Shown piece by piece: positions 5,480-11,855 of a stretch of DNA of 11,855 nt. The notes beneath the pieces were generated by a model that saw only the letters and a program-made list of their open reading frames with translations, was not told the origin of the DNA and searched no databases. The stretch is from Pedobacter sp. UBA4863. GTDB taxonomy: Bacteria; Bacteroidota; Bacteroidia; Sphingobacteriales; Sphingobacteriaceae. The position numbers and the translations under genes were made by a program. The stretch covers positions 377 to 12,231 of the forward strand of contig NZ_DHDZ01000001.1 in the NCBI RefSeq assembly GCF_002399615.1. The letters are read 5' to 3'. How positions within the stretch are numbered: position 1 is the stretch's first letter; each line of letters starts with the position of its first letter.

Positions 5480-6918
5480 TGGACATCAAAATAAAATTAA
5501 AAGATATCAGTTTCTCTAAATTTTCTGCAATAGACACCTTTGGCAAGGTGTTCTATTATGATGATAAAATATATAGACTTATATCAGATGAGTATAAGAC
5601 TTTCTGTTTAGAATGGTTTTCTAATGGATTAATTGACAAACTGAATAAAGAGCAATTAATTCCCTATACCTCCATCGAAACCGAACTAAAAATTGAGGAG
5701 AACCCAGATAGTTTAATATTAAGACATGAGCGGTTACGTGAAACCTATATTGGAGAATGGTCTTTTACAATGATTAAAACGGCTGCGCTAACAATTTTAA
5801 AACTAAATCAACTATTAAACGAATATAATTATGAATTGAAGGATTCTCATCCTTATAATATTTTATTTAAAGGAAGAAAAGCATTGTGGGTTGATTTAGG
5901 AAGTATTAGTTTCAAGAAATCTAACTCATGGGTTGCAGCAGATGAATTCATTGACTCATTCTATATTCCGTTAAAACTTTGGGAAGTTAATGAATTTTAT
6001 TTCTTAAACAAAGCGCTCAATGACAAATGGTTTCCACATCAACGTTTTCTACCATCATTAGATATTAGGTCTTCTAGGTTATTTAAAGACCTACAAATGG
6101 ATGTATATCATAAAAAAATTGAGTTTAGAACTAAAAATACTCAACGCAATCTTAACATACATTTTCTTGGTATTGGATATGTATTAAGAGCTTTGAATTA
6201 TATTGCCAGAAAAGTTACAGGAAAACAAGGAGCTCCCTTTCAGGTTAGTAGTAACTTGAAGCCACTTGCCGAGGTGTACTCCATAATATCAAGTATATCA
6301 AAAAAAGAAAATCAATCAACGTGGTCTAATTATCATACCCAATACTATAGTGATCAAATCTCCGATAGATTGAACTTTATTGTCGATAAATGTATTTCTC
6401 TTCATAAAAAATCTATTTTAGACTTAGCTGGAAATCAGGGTTTGGTTGGCAGCTTAATCAGTAAAAAAGCGAAAGGTAAAATAGATATTATTACTACTGA
6501 TTATGATGAAAATGCCTTAGACTATGGTTTTAATCATATCGATTCCAGTGAGGACAACATTAATTTCACTCTTATTAATTGTATTCTTGCAGGCCAACGT
6601 GACGAAACTATCTACAAAAGATTAAAGTCAGATATAGTTTTAGCACTTGCGGTAACACATCATCTTATTTTAGGACAAGGCTATAATTTAGAATATATTT
6701 TAAATGAGTTTAGGCAATTTACCAATGAATATCTTTTGATAGAATTTATGCCAAAAGGTTTATGGAAAGTAGGAGATGAATTTCCCGAACTACCAGTATG
6801 GTATAATGAAAGTTGGTTTGAAAGTAAGTTACAATTACATTTCAAAATTATAGAAAAAACTGTCTTAGAAACAAATCGTATTTTATACCTAGCAAAATTA
6901 CATGAAACAGAAAATTAG
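5479..6918 (+). CDS. NoeA-like SAM-dependent methyltransferase with kinase-like N-terminal domain
   Basis: From ATG 5479 the protein has 479 residues in two parts. The N-terminal half contains EWSFTMIKTAALTILKLNQL (93-112), then LKDSHPYNILF (120-130) and WVDLGSISF (137-145). The order D122, N127, D139 imitates the catalytic-loop Asp/Asn and DFG Asp of protein-kinase-like folds; whether it is active is unknown. The C-terminal half is a class I methyltransferase: motif I LDLAGNQG (314-321), TTDYDENAL (339-347), LALAVTHHLILG (388-399) and LLIEFMPKG (419-427). This combination matches, from memory, the family that includes rhizobial NoeA, found in polysaccharide loci. ATG 5479 is preferred over TTG 5455 because it overlaps the ABC stop as TAATG. 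Adjacency to a Wzt with a glycan-binding domain suggests it modifies the exported glycan, possibly its terminus. Confidence 0.85.
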   Translation: MDIKIKLKDISFSKFSAIDTFGKVFYYDDKIYRLISDEYKTFCLEWFSNGLIDKLNKEQLIPYTSIETELKIEENPDSLILRHERLRETYIGEWSFTMIKTAALTILKLNQLLNEYNYELKDSHPYNILFKGRKALWVDLGSISFKKSNSWVAADEFIDSFYIPLKLWEVNEFYFLNKALNDKWFPHQRFLPSLDIRSSRLFKDLQMDVYHKKIEFRTKNTQRNLNIHFLGIGYVLRALNYIARKVTGKQGAPFQVSSNLKPLAEVYSIISSISKKENQSTWSNYHTQYYSDQISDRLNFIVDKCISLHKKSILDLAGNQGLVGSLISKKAKGKIDIITTDYDENALDYGFNHIDSSEDNINFTLINCILAGQRDETIYKRLKSDIVLALAVTHHLILGQGYNLEYILNEFRQFTNEYLLIEFMPKGLWKVGDEFPELPVWYNESWFESKLQLHFKIIEKTVLETNRILYLAKLHETEN

Positions 6919-7558
6919 AGATTTTTTCTTTTTTTTTGCTGCTAAATTAATTCCAGAACTCTATTATTTAAAGAGTAAGATTAATGGAAGTGCGACAAAT
7001 TCAAAGATACACCCAAAAGCAAAACTTTTCCCACCTTTTAGCATCCATAATTGTATAATTGACGAAGGCACTTATATTGCAAACAATGCCGTTATATCAT
7101 TAACTAATATAGGCAAATACTGTTCCATTGGCCCCAATTTTAAGTGTGGCTGGGGCATTCATCCTACAAATGGTATATCTACGTCTCCTATTTTTTATTC
7201 TACTAGAGAACAATGTGGCTATACATTTTCGAAAGAAGATAAAATAGAGGAAAAGAAACTCATTACAATTGGTAATGACGTATTTATCGGCATGAATGTA
7301 ACTGTATTAGACGGAGTGAGTATTGGTGACGGAGCTATCATTGGTGCTGGGGCTGTAGTATCTAAAGACATACCTCCTTACGCTATTGCAGTTGGTTCTC
7401 CGATACAGATAAAAAAATACAGATTTGATGAGAATACTATAGATAAATTGCTTAAAATAAGATGGTGGGATTTTGAACAAGCCCAATTACAAGATGTTGA
7501 AAAATATTTTTTTGAGATCGATACTTTTATAAAAAAACATTATAATGTTCAAAAATAA
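6902..7558 (+). CDS. CatB-type hexapeptide-repeat acetyltransferase
   Basis: A 218-residue left-handed beta-helix acyltransferase, predicted to be a cytoplasmic trimer that transfers acetyl from acetyl-CoA to a sugar or nucleotide-sugar. Imperfect hexapeptide repeats run from IHPKAKLFPPFSIHNCIIDEG (starting near 36) through IGKYCSIGPN (70-79). A loop with WGIHPTNGISTSPIF (84-98) supplies H87, equivalent to the catalytic His of the CatB/VatD group. The coil resumes at IGNDVFIGMNVTVLDGVSIG (123-142) and AIIGAGAVVSKDIPPYAIAV (145-164). The C-terminal FDENTIDKLLKIRWWDF (175-191) is characteristic of the family. The N-terminus carries five consecutive Phe encoded by T6-C-T9. The start overlaps the previous gene by 17 bases and the end overlaps the next by 14. 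The substrate is unknown; antibiotic acetylation is unlikely in this context. Confidence 0.92.
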   Translation: MKQKIRDFFFFFAAKLIPELYYLKSKINGSATNSKIHPKAKLFPPFSIHNCIIDEGTYIANNAVISLTNIGKYCSIGPNFKCGWGIHPTNGISTSPIFYSTREQCGYTFSKEDKIEEKKLITIGNDVFIGMNVTVLDGVSIGDGAIIGAGAVVSKDIPPYAIAVGSPIQIKKYRFDENTIDKLLKIRWWDFEQAQLQDVEKYFFEIDTFIKKHYNVQK

Positions 7559-8462
7559 CTGGCCTTATACCAATGCAGTTGACCCCGAAATATACAAAGG
7601 AAGAACCGATTGGCCTAAAATATCCATTGTAACCCCCAGTTATAACCAAGGGCAATACATTGAAGAAACCATACTTTCTATTTTAAACCAAAACTACCCT
7701 AATTTAGAATACATTATTATAGATGGTGGTAGTACGGATCATACGGTTGAAATTATTAAAAAGTATGAAGATAGGATAACTTATTGGGTAAGTGAGAAAG
7801 ATAATGGGCAAAGTCATGCGATAAATAAGGGGTTTGAGAAAGCAACTGGTGAAATATTTGCTTATTTGAATAGCGATGATTGTTATTATCCTAATACATT
7901 TTGGGAAATTGCCAATACTTATGTACGCAAGCCTTATACAAAAACCCTATGGATTGGCGATTGCAATTGGGCAGAACGTTTTGATGATGTAAATGGATCG
8001 TTAGACAAACCAAACTTTCCGAATAGTCTTTATCAGGCATTATTACAGAGAGGCTTAGCTCCCCAACCCAGTATGTTTTGGACCAATCCTTTAAAACTTA
8101 AATTTAATGAAGATTTAAAATTTTGTATGGACTTTGATTTCTGGCTAAAGCTTATTTTAAAAAAATATGAAATTGTGAGAACACCCAAGACTCTTTCTCT
8201 ATTTAGAATACACAAAGATTCCAAAACTTCTACTTTAAATCAAATTCAAGAAGAAGAATTGAATGGTCTTACATCCCTCTACAAAAAATTTCTATCAGAT
8301 GAAAATAATCTTACAATAAGCAATTTATTGATAAAACAAAATCAATACGAATACTATAGTAAACTTACAAAAAATAGAAGATTGAACGCAGCATACCTAA
8401 AAATGGTTATGCAAAGTAACTTATCCTTAAAACTAAAATTAAAAGCACTTCTGCAAACATAA
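7545..8462 (+). CDS. GT2 family glycosyltransferase, paralogue of the 293-1138 gene
   Basis: The 305-residue GT2 enzyme has a short N-terminal extension, then SIVTPSYNQGQYIEETI (27-43), IIIDGGSTDHT (57-67), SEKDNGQSHAINKGF (83-97), the DxD-like NSDD (109-112), APQPSMFW (172-179) and MDFDFW (195-200). Bases 7718-7771 match 409-462 of the first GT2 gene at 48 of 54 positions by hand count, so the two share a fairly recent ancestor. In the C-terminal half they differ much more, consistent with different acceptors. ATG 7545 overlaps the acetyltransferase stop by 14 bases; no Shine-Dalgarno is visible and translation is probably coupled. The gene ends one base before the next start. Donor and linkage are unknown. 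Confidence 0.93.
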   Translation: MFKNNWPYTNAVDPEIYKGRTDWPKISIVTPSYNQGQYIEETILSILNQNYPNLEYIIIDGGSTDHTVEIIKKYEDRITYWVSEKDNGQSHAINKGFEKATGEIFAYLNSDDCYYPNTFWEIANTYVRKPYTKTLWIGDCNWAERFDDVNGSLDKPNFPNSLYQALLQRGLAPQPSMFWTNPLKLKFNEDLKFCMDFDFWLKLILKKYEIVRTPKTLSLFRIHKDSKTSTLNQIQEEELNGLTSLYKKFLSDENNLTISNLLIKQNQYEYYSKLTKNRRLNAAYLKMVMQSNLSLKLKLKALLQT

Positions 8463-8463
8463 T

Positions 8464-9405
8464 ATGGCTTTCCCTTTAGTTTCTGTAATCATCCCACTTT
8501 ATAATGCTGAAAAATACATTTCAGAAACAATTGAAAGTGTGCTAAACCAGACGTATCAAAACATTGAAATTATTATTATTGATGATGGTTCTACAGATAA
8601 TTCTTTGGCTCTAGCTAAAAGTTACGAAAACAGTAAAATAAAAGTCTTTTCACAAGATAATAAAGGAGTTAGCTCAGCGAGGAATTTCGGTATAAGTATT
8701 GCAAAAGGCGATTATATTCAGTTTTTAGACGCAGATGATTTAATCGCACCAAGCAAAATTGAACTTCAAATTGAATACTTCATCTCAAATCCTCTGGCTA
8801 CTTTTGTCTGTTCCAAATGGATGAGGTTTAAAAATATCAATAAGCCAAACAACTCAAACTTAACCAAAATTTTAACTCCAAAAATTGAAAATTTACCTAT
8901 CAACTTTATCGCTACAAGTAACTTTATCCCATTAATGTGTGGATTAATAAAAAGAACAACGATAGCAAAAACTAATGGATTTGATAAAAAAATGACACAT
9001 ATTGAAGATGTAAACTTTTTAATCAGGTTATACAAAGCAGATCAAAATTTCCATTACTTAGAAACGGAATTCCCATTATTTTTTTATAGAAATTCACCTA
9101 ATTCAGCGTCTAAAACTAACCAATATGCTTTCTTATCAGGAGTTTTTACAAATGCAAAAACAATATCCACGGAATTCTATTTAGTTAAACATGATTTTCT
9201 GCTCGAAAATTACTGGAACGTATTTCTTAATGCGATAAAGCTAAACTATAGTGAATTAGTTAACAAAAGTCACCAAGAACTAAAGAGATATAGAATAGAC
9301 GAAAGGAAGGAATTTAAATTTAAGATTTACAAGGCAATCGGTTGCCTAACATTTTCGAAAACATACTATATATTTCAGGCCATTAAAAGTTTACTAAACA
9401 AGTGA
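8464..9405 (+). CDS. GT2 family glycosyltransferase (DADD type)
   Basis: The 313-residue enzyme begins VSVIIPLYNAEKYISETIES (6-25) and shows IIIIDDGSTDNS (36-47), GVSSARNFGI (68-77), the classic DxD motif LDADD (88-92) and IEDVNFLIRLY (180-190), with E181-D182 as the likely catalytic-base region. It belongs to the common subgroup near CpsIJ/WcaA-like enzymes and is clearly different from the DGGSTD/NSDD pair elsewhere in the window. The C-terminal 100 residues are basic and helix-prone, which may hold the protein at the membrane surface. It starts one base after the previous stop (TAAT-ATG) and is followed by a 44-base gap with no recognisable signal. Sugar specificity cannot be read from the sequence. 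Confidence 0.93.
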   Translation: MAFPLVSVIIPLYNAEKYISETIESVLNQTYQNIEIIIIDDGSTDNSLALAKSYENSKIKVFSQDNKGVSSARNFGISIAKGDYIQFLDADDLIAPSKIELQIEYFISNPLATFVCSKWMRFKNINKPNNSNLTKILTPKIENLPINFIATSNFIPLMCGLIKRTTIAKTNGFDKKMTHIEDVNFLIRLYKADQNFHYLETEFPLFFYRNSPNSASKTNQYAFLSGVFTNAKTISTEFYLVKHDFLLENYWNVFLNAIKLNYSELVNKSHQELKRYRIDERKEFKFKIYKAIGCLTFSKTYYIFQAIKSLLNK

Positions 9406-9449
9406 CCCGACATAATTATAAAGGCCATAAGTCTCAATTCCTACTATAA

Positions 9450-10517
9450 ATGAGCAAACTTCATTTAAGAAATTTAAATGGTATCAGAGCTTTAGCTGCA
9501 CTAATGGTCATAAATAGCCATTTACCTGTAACTTACACTTTCGAAAACAACCACCTACAAGGCCTTTATAGCTTAACAAAAAATGGGCAATTAGGTGTTT
9601 ACATTTTTTTCTTACTTAGCGGCTTTCTAATTACACGCATAATTTTAGAAGATAAAGAAAAATTTAAACTGAAAACGTTCTATTTAAAAAGAATATATAG
9701 AATTTGGCCTTTATATTATCTATGTTTTTTTATCAACTTATGCATTTTCCCATTTGTAAATAAAGATCGCGTTTATGATCATTATAGCTTCGAGAAATAT
9801 TTTTTCTTTATACAAAATTTCGACACCTATGAGATCGCAGTAAAAAAACTGAACTTTTATGCTCCAATAACAATTAATTGGTCGGTAAGTATAGAAGAGC
9901 AATTTTATTTATTTTGGCCTCTAATATTCTTTTTCATTAAAAATTCTACAATTAGAATAATTATAATAGCTAGCATGATGGTTGCTGCGCTTTTAAAAAC
10001 AGCAAATATCGAAAGCACAACCGGCAATAGTTATTTCACAACTTATGCTGCTATTTGGGATCTCGGATTGGGCGGGTTATTGGCATATTTACACTGGCAA
10101 TTACGAAATATAAAAATCTGCATTCCTAAAATAATAACACTCTTAATTTATATAGCAGCGCTCGTCTTCCTAACAAACTTAATTCCAATTGACATTTCGT
10201 TTACACTAAGAAAAATTCTAACTTCTATTATTATCGCTTTCTTTGTAGCGGAACAATGTACTAATCACAAAAACCTATTTAACTTGGATCGAGTGCCTTT
10301 CTTTTATCATATAGGAAAGATTTCATACGGTTTGTACTTGCTACATCCATTAGTATTTTTATTAGTTGATAGTATTTTGGCGTCACTTTTTGGATATGGG
10401 ACAATCCGTAACATTTTGATCTTGTTAATTGGCATACCTGCAATTTTCTTAATCGCAAATGTATCCTACAAATATTTCGAGAGCTACTTTTTAAAACTAA
10501 AAGCAAAACTTGACTAA
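9450..10517 (+). CDS. Acyltransferase 3 family membrane protein (OafA-type), second in the window
   Basis: The 355-residue polytopic membrane protein has the family's key blocks: LRNLNGIRALAALMVINSH (6-24, with H24), GVYIFFLLSGFLITR (49-63), FYLKRIYRIWPLYY (77-90) and NWSVSIEEQFYLFWP (143-157). The C-terminal half holds several hydrophobic helices and ends YFESYFLKLKAKLD. Length and motif spacing match the acyltransferase at 3058-4131, but their sequences differ considerably, so this is a separate specificity rather than a fresh copy. It presumably O-acylates a sugar using an acyl donor delivered across or at the inner membrane. No periplasmic SGNH domain is fused. The start at ATG 9450 is the only good choice. 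The end overlaps the next gene by 8 bases. Confidence 0.93.
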   Translation: MSKLHLRNLNGIRALAALMVINSHLPVTYTFENNHLQGLYSLTKNGQLGVYIFFLLSGFLITRIILEDKEKFKLKTFYLKRIYRIWPLYYLCFFINLCIFPFVNKDRVYDHYSFEKYFFFIQNFDTYEIAVKKLNFYAPITINWSVSIEEQFYLFWPLIFFFIKNSTIRIIIIASMMVAALLKTANIESTTGNSYFTTYAAIWDLGLGGLLAYLHWQLRNIKICIPKIITLLIYIAALVFLTNLIPIDISFTLRKILTSIIIAFFVAEQCTNHKNLFNLDRVPFFYHIGKISYGLYLLHPLVFLLVDSILASLFGYGTIRNILILLIGIPAIFLIANVSYKYFESYFLKLKAKLD

Positions 10518-11832
10518 AACAGTATTAAATGCTTGCTCAAATTTTTACCCCTACGCATTTGGGGGTACAGAAGTTTATGTAGAAGCTTATTGCACTTTTT
10601 TAAAAGAAAAAGACATCGAGCCAATTGTAATTTGTGCCGTGCCAGAACAAGCTTTTGAAGATCATCAAACCATATATGAAGACAATTTCCTCATTGCATG
10701 CAAATACCTTTATCAAAACATTACTGTTCTCGGCTTAAAATTAAAACATATTACTACCGAATTGATTTATGCAAAATATGATGAAAAGTTACAGCAGAGT
10801 TATGGCCAATTTATAGATACTCAAGCTAAACTTAAGGGTTTATCAACACTACATATACATAGCTTTACAGCAACTATTGGTCAAAATTTATTTAGCCAAA
10901 TTAAGGCACAAAACAAAGGAGCAAAAATTATAACCAGTTACCATACCCCTATTTCTTGTCCTAAAAACACCTTAATGCTTGGCAAATCTTTAAAAGAGTG
11001 TAGTATTACGCCAAACCTTAGAGACTGTACCAATTGTATAATAACAACACAAACTAAAATACCCGTTTTAGTAGCCAAAACAGCACAAAAATTTAATTTA
11101 AAATATTATAAACTACCTGCAATACTTAAACAAAAGTATTTAGTTAATTTAGAACTCAACGCATTTAACCATTTAAAAGAAATTACGCAAGAATGGTGGT
11201 GTTATTCTGAAGGTATCAGGGAAATTTTAAAAATTAACGACATCCCAAATGATAAAATAAAATTTGTCCGTCATGGTATTTCAGAAATATTTTTTAATCT
11301 AGAAATACAAAAACGTAAAGACAAAACCATCTACCTGTTTAGTGGTCGCTTAACCCGAATTAAAGGAGTGACAACCTTATTCAAAGCTTGGCAAAGCTTA
11401 CCAGAATTGCCTGGTAGAGAATTATGGCTTACAGCAACTGATACAGCTGTTGATGATGAAGAAATTAGTGCGCTAGTTCAAAAAACCAAAATTCGTGGAG
11501 ATATCAAATTTTTAGGAAATAAAACGCAAAATGAACTTGCTACATTATATGCTCAAGCACACTTTGTGATCATTCCCTCCGAATGTTTTGAAATTGGGCC
11601 CTTAGTATTTCACGAAGCAGTATTAAATGAGTGCAACGTGATCGCTAGCAATATTGGTGGCTGTAAAGAATTAGCGCAACACTACCATGAAAATGCCATA
11701 ACTTTTAAGGCAGGCGATGTCAAAGAATTGGCGCAAAAAATATTGTCAAGTAAATACAATGGTAAGTCTGCTTTATCTCAAAATTTTTCAACACACTTTA
11801 AAACTATAAGTGATGAAAATATTTCTAGATAA
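10510..11832 (+). CDS. GT4 family glycosyltransferase with a cysteine cluster
   Basis: This is a GT-B retaining glycosyltransferase of 440 residues. The N-terminal domain begins VLNACSNFYPYAFGGTEVYV (5-24), with the glycine loop G18-G19. It carries cysteines at 150, 164, 173 and 176 (C-x13-C-x8-C-x2-C) just after a YHTP motif, a pattern seen in one GT4 branch and possibly binding metal. The C-terminal donor-binding domain shows LFSGRLTRIKG (276-286, with R280 and K285), KFLGNKTQNELATLYAQA (333-350) and the E-x7-E motif E361 to E369. A stop at 10498-10500 leaves TTG 10510 as the only early start, and it overlaps the preceding gene by 8 bases. The first residues align with the usual GT4 beginning, supporting a real TTG start. 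Confidence 0.92.
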   Translation: MTKTVLNACSNFYPYAFGGTEVYVEAYCTFLKEKDIEPIVICAVPEQAFEDHQTIYEDNFLIACKYLYQNITVLGLKLKHITTELIYAKYDEKLQQSYGQFIDTQAKLKGLSTLHIHSFTATIGQNLFSQIKAQNKGAKIITSYHTPISCPKNTLMLGKSLKECSITPNLRDCTNCIITTQTKIPVLVAKTAQKFNLKYYKLPAILKQKYLVNLELNAFNHLKEITQEWWCYSEGIREILKINDIPNDKIKFVRHGISEIFFNLEIQKRKDKTIYLFSGRLTRIKGVTTLFKAWQSLPELPGRELWLTATDTAVDDEEISALVQKTKIRGDIKFLGNKTQNELATLYAQAHFVIIPSECFEIGPLVFHEAVLNECNVIASNIGGCKELAQHYHENAITFKAGDVKELAQKILSSKYNGKSALSQNFSTHFKTISDENISR

Positions 11833-11855
11833 ATTAATAATTCGGTTTTTTAAAA
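11813..11855 (+). CDS. Start of a further gene, truncated by the window edge
   Basis: ATG 11813 opens a frame (MKIFLDKLIIRFFK) that remains open to the last base. It lies within the 3' end of the GT4 gene in another frame, overlapping it by 20 bases, which matches the overlapping style of this operon (compare the 17- and 14-base overlaps at 6902 and 7545). The basic, hydrophobic N-terminus would suit a membrane-associated glycosyltransferase or acetyltransferase, but 14 residues do not allow a family call. Confidence 0.5.
   Translation, partial: MKIFLDKLIIRFFK

Noticed and set aside
1..11855. CRISPR array, tRNA, rRNA, insertion sequence or transposase gene
   Set aside because: I found no regularly spaced repeats, no recognisable RNA gene and no transposase or integrase motifs; the rearrangement signs rest on the ABC-gene fragments alone.

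Overview
The window looks like part of a surface-polysaccharide (O-antigen, capsule or exopolysaccharide) locus from a member of the Bacteroidota, most plausibly a Sphingobacteriaceae/Pedobacter-like or related AT-rich organism. This assignment is an inference. It rests on the low GC, the absence of clear Shine-Dalgarno sequences before almost every start, tightly packed same-strand genes, and a CCCC-N4-GGGG palindrome of a kind I recall as common between genes in this phylum. I cannot name a genus.

Everything is on the + strand and looks like one long transcription unit with no obvious internal terminator. Layout: (1) 1-292 holds the tail of an upstream gene and a small unidentified ORF. (2) 293-2707 holds two GT2 glycosyltransferases around a third, unclassified DxD-containing putative transferase. 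(3) 2708-4207 is a scarred junction: a small orphan ORF, then a truncated copy of the 5' end of an ABC-transporter gene, an OafA-type membrane acyltransferase, a second truncated copy of the same 5' end, and a GC-rich palindromic repeat. (4) 4208-5479 is the intact ABC ATPase, with a Wzt-type C-terminal extension. (5) 5479-10517 holds a NoeA-like two-part methyltransferase, a CatB-type hexapeptide acetyltransferase, two GT2 enzymes and a second OafA-type acyltransferase, mostly overlapping or nearly touching. (6) 10510-11832 is a GT4 glycosyltransferase with a cysteine cluster. (7) The first codons of another gene run off the right edge.

Inferred pathway: glycosyltransferases build a glycan on a lipid carrier in the cytoplasm, acyltransferases and a methyltransferase decorate it, and an ABC-2 exporter moves it across the inner membrane. 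The exporter's permease partner is not in the window, and neither is a recognisable Wzx flippase or Wzy polymerase.

The most interesting points are: the threefold occurrence of the first 39-51 bases of the ABC gene around the acyltransferase; a sharp fall in GC inside the ABC gene where the ATPase domain gives way to the glycan-binding domain; and the TAATG coupling of that gene to a protein combining a kinase-like N-terminal half with a methyltransferase, which recalls (in reversed domain order) the WbdD/Wzt chain-termination system. The gene families are known; the arrangement is what merits a second look.
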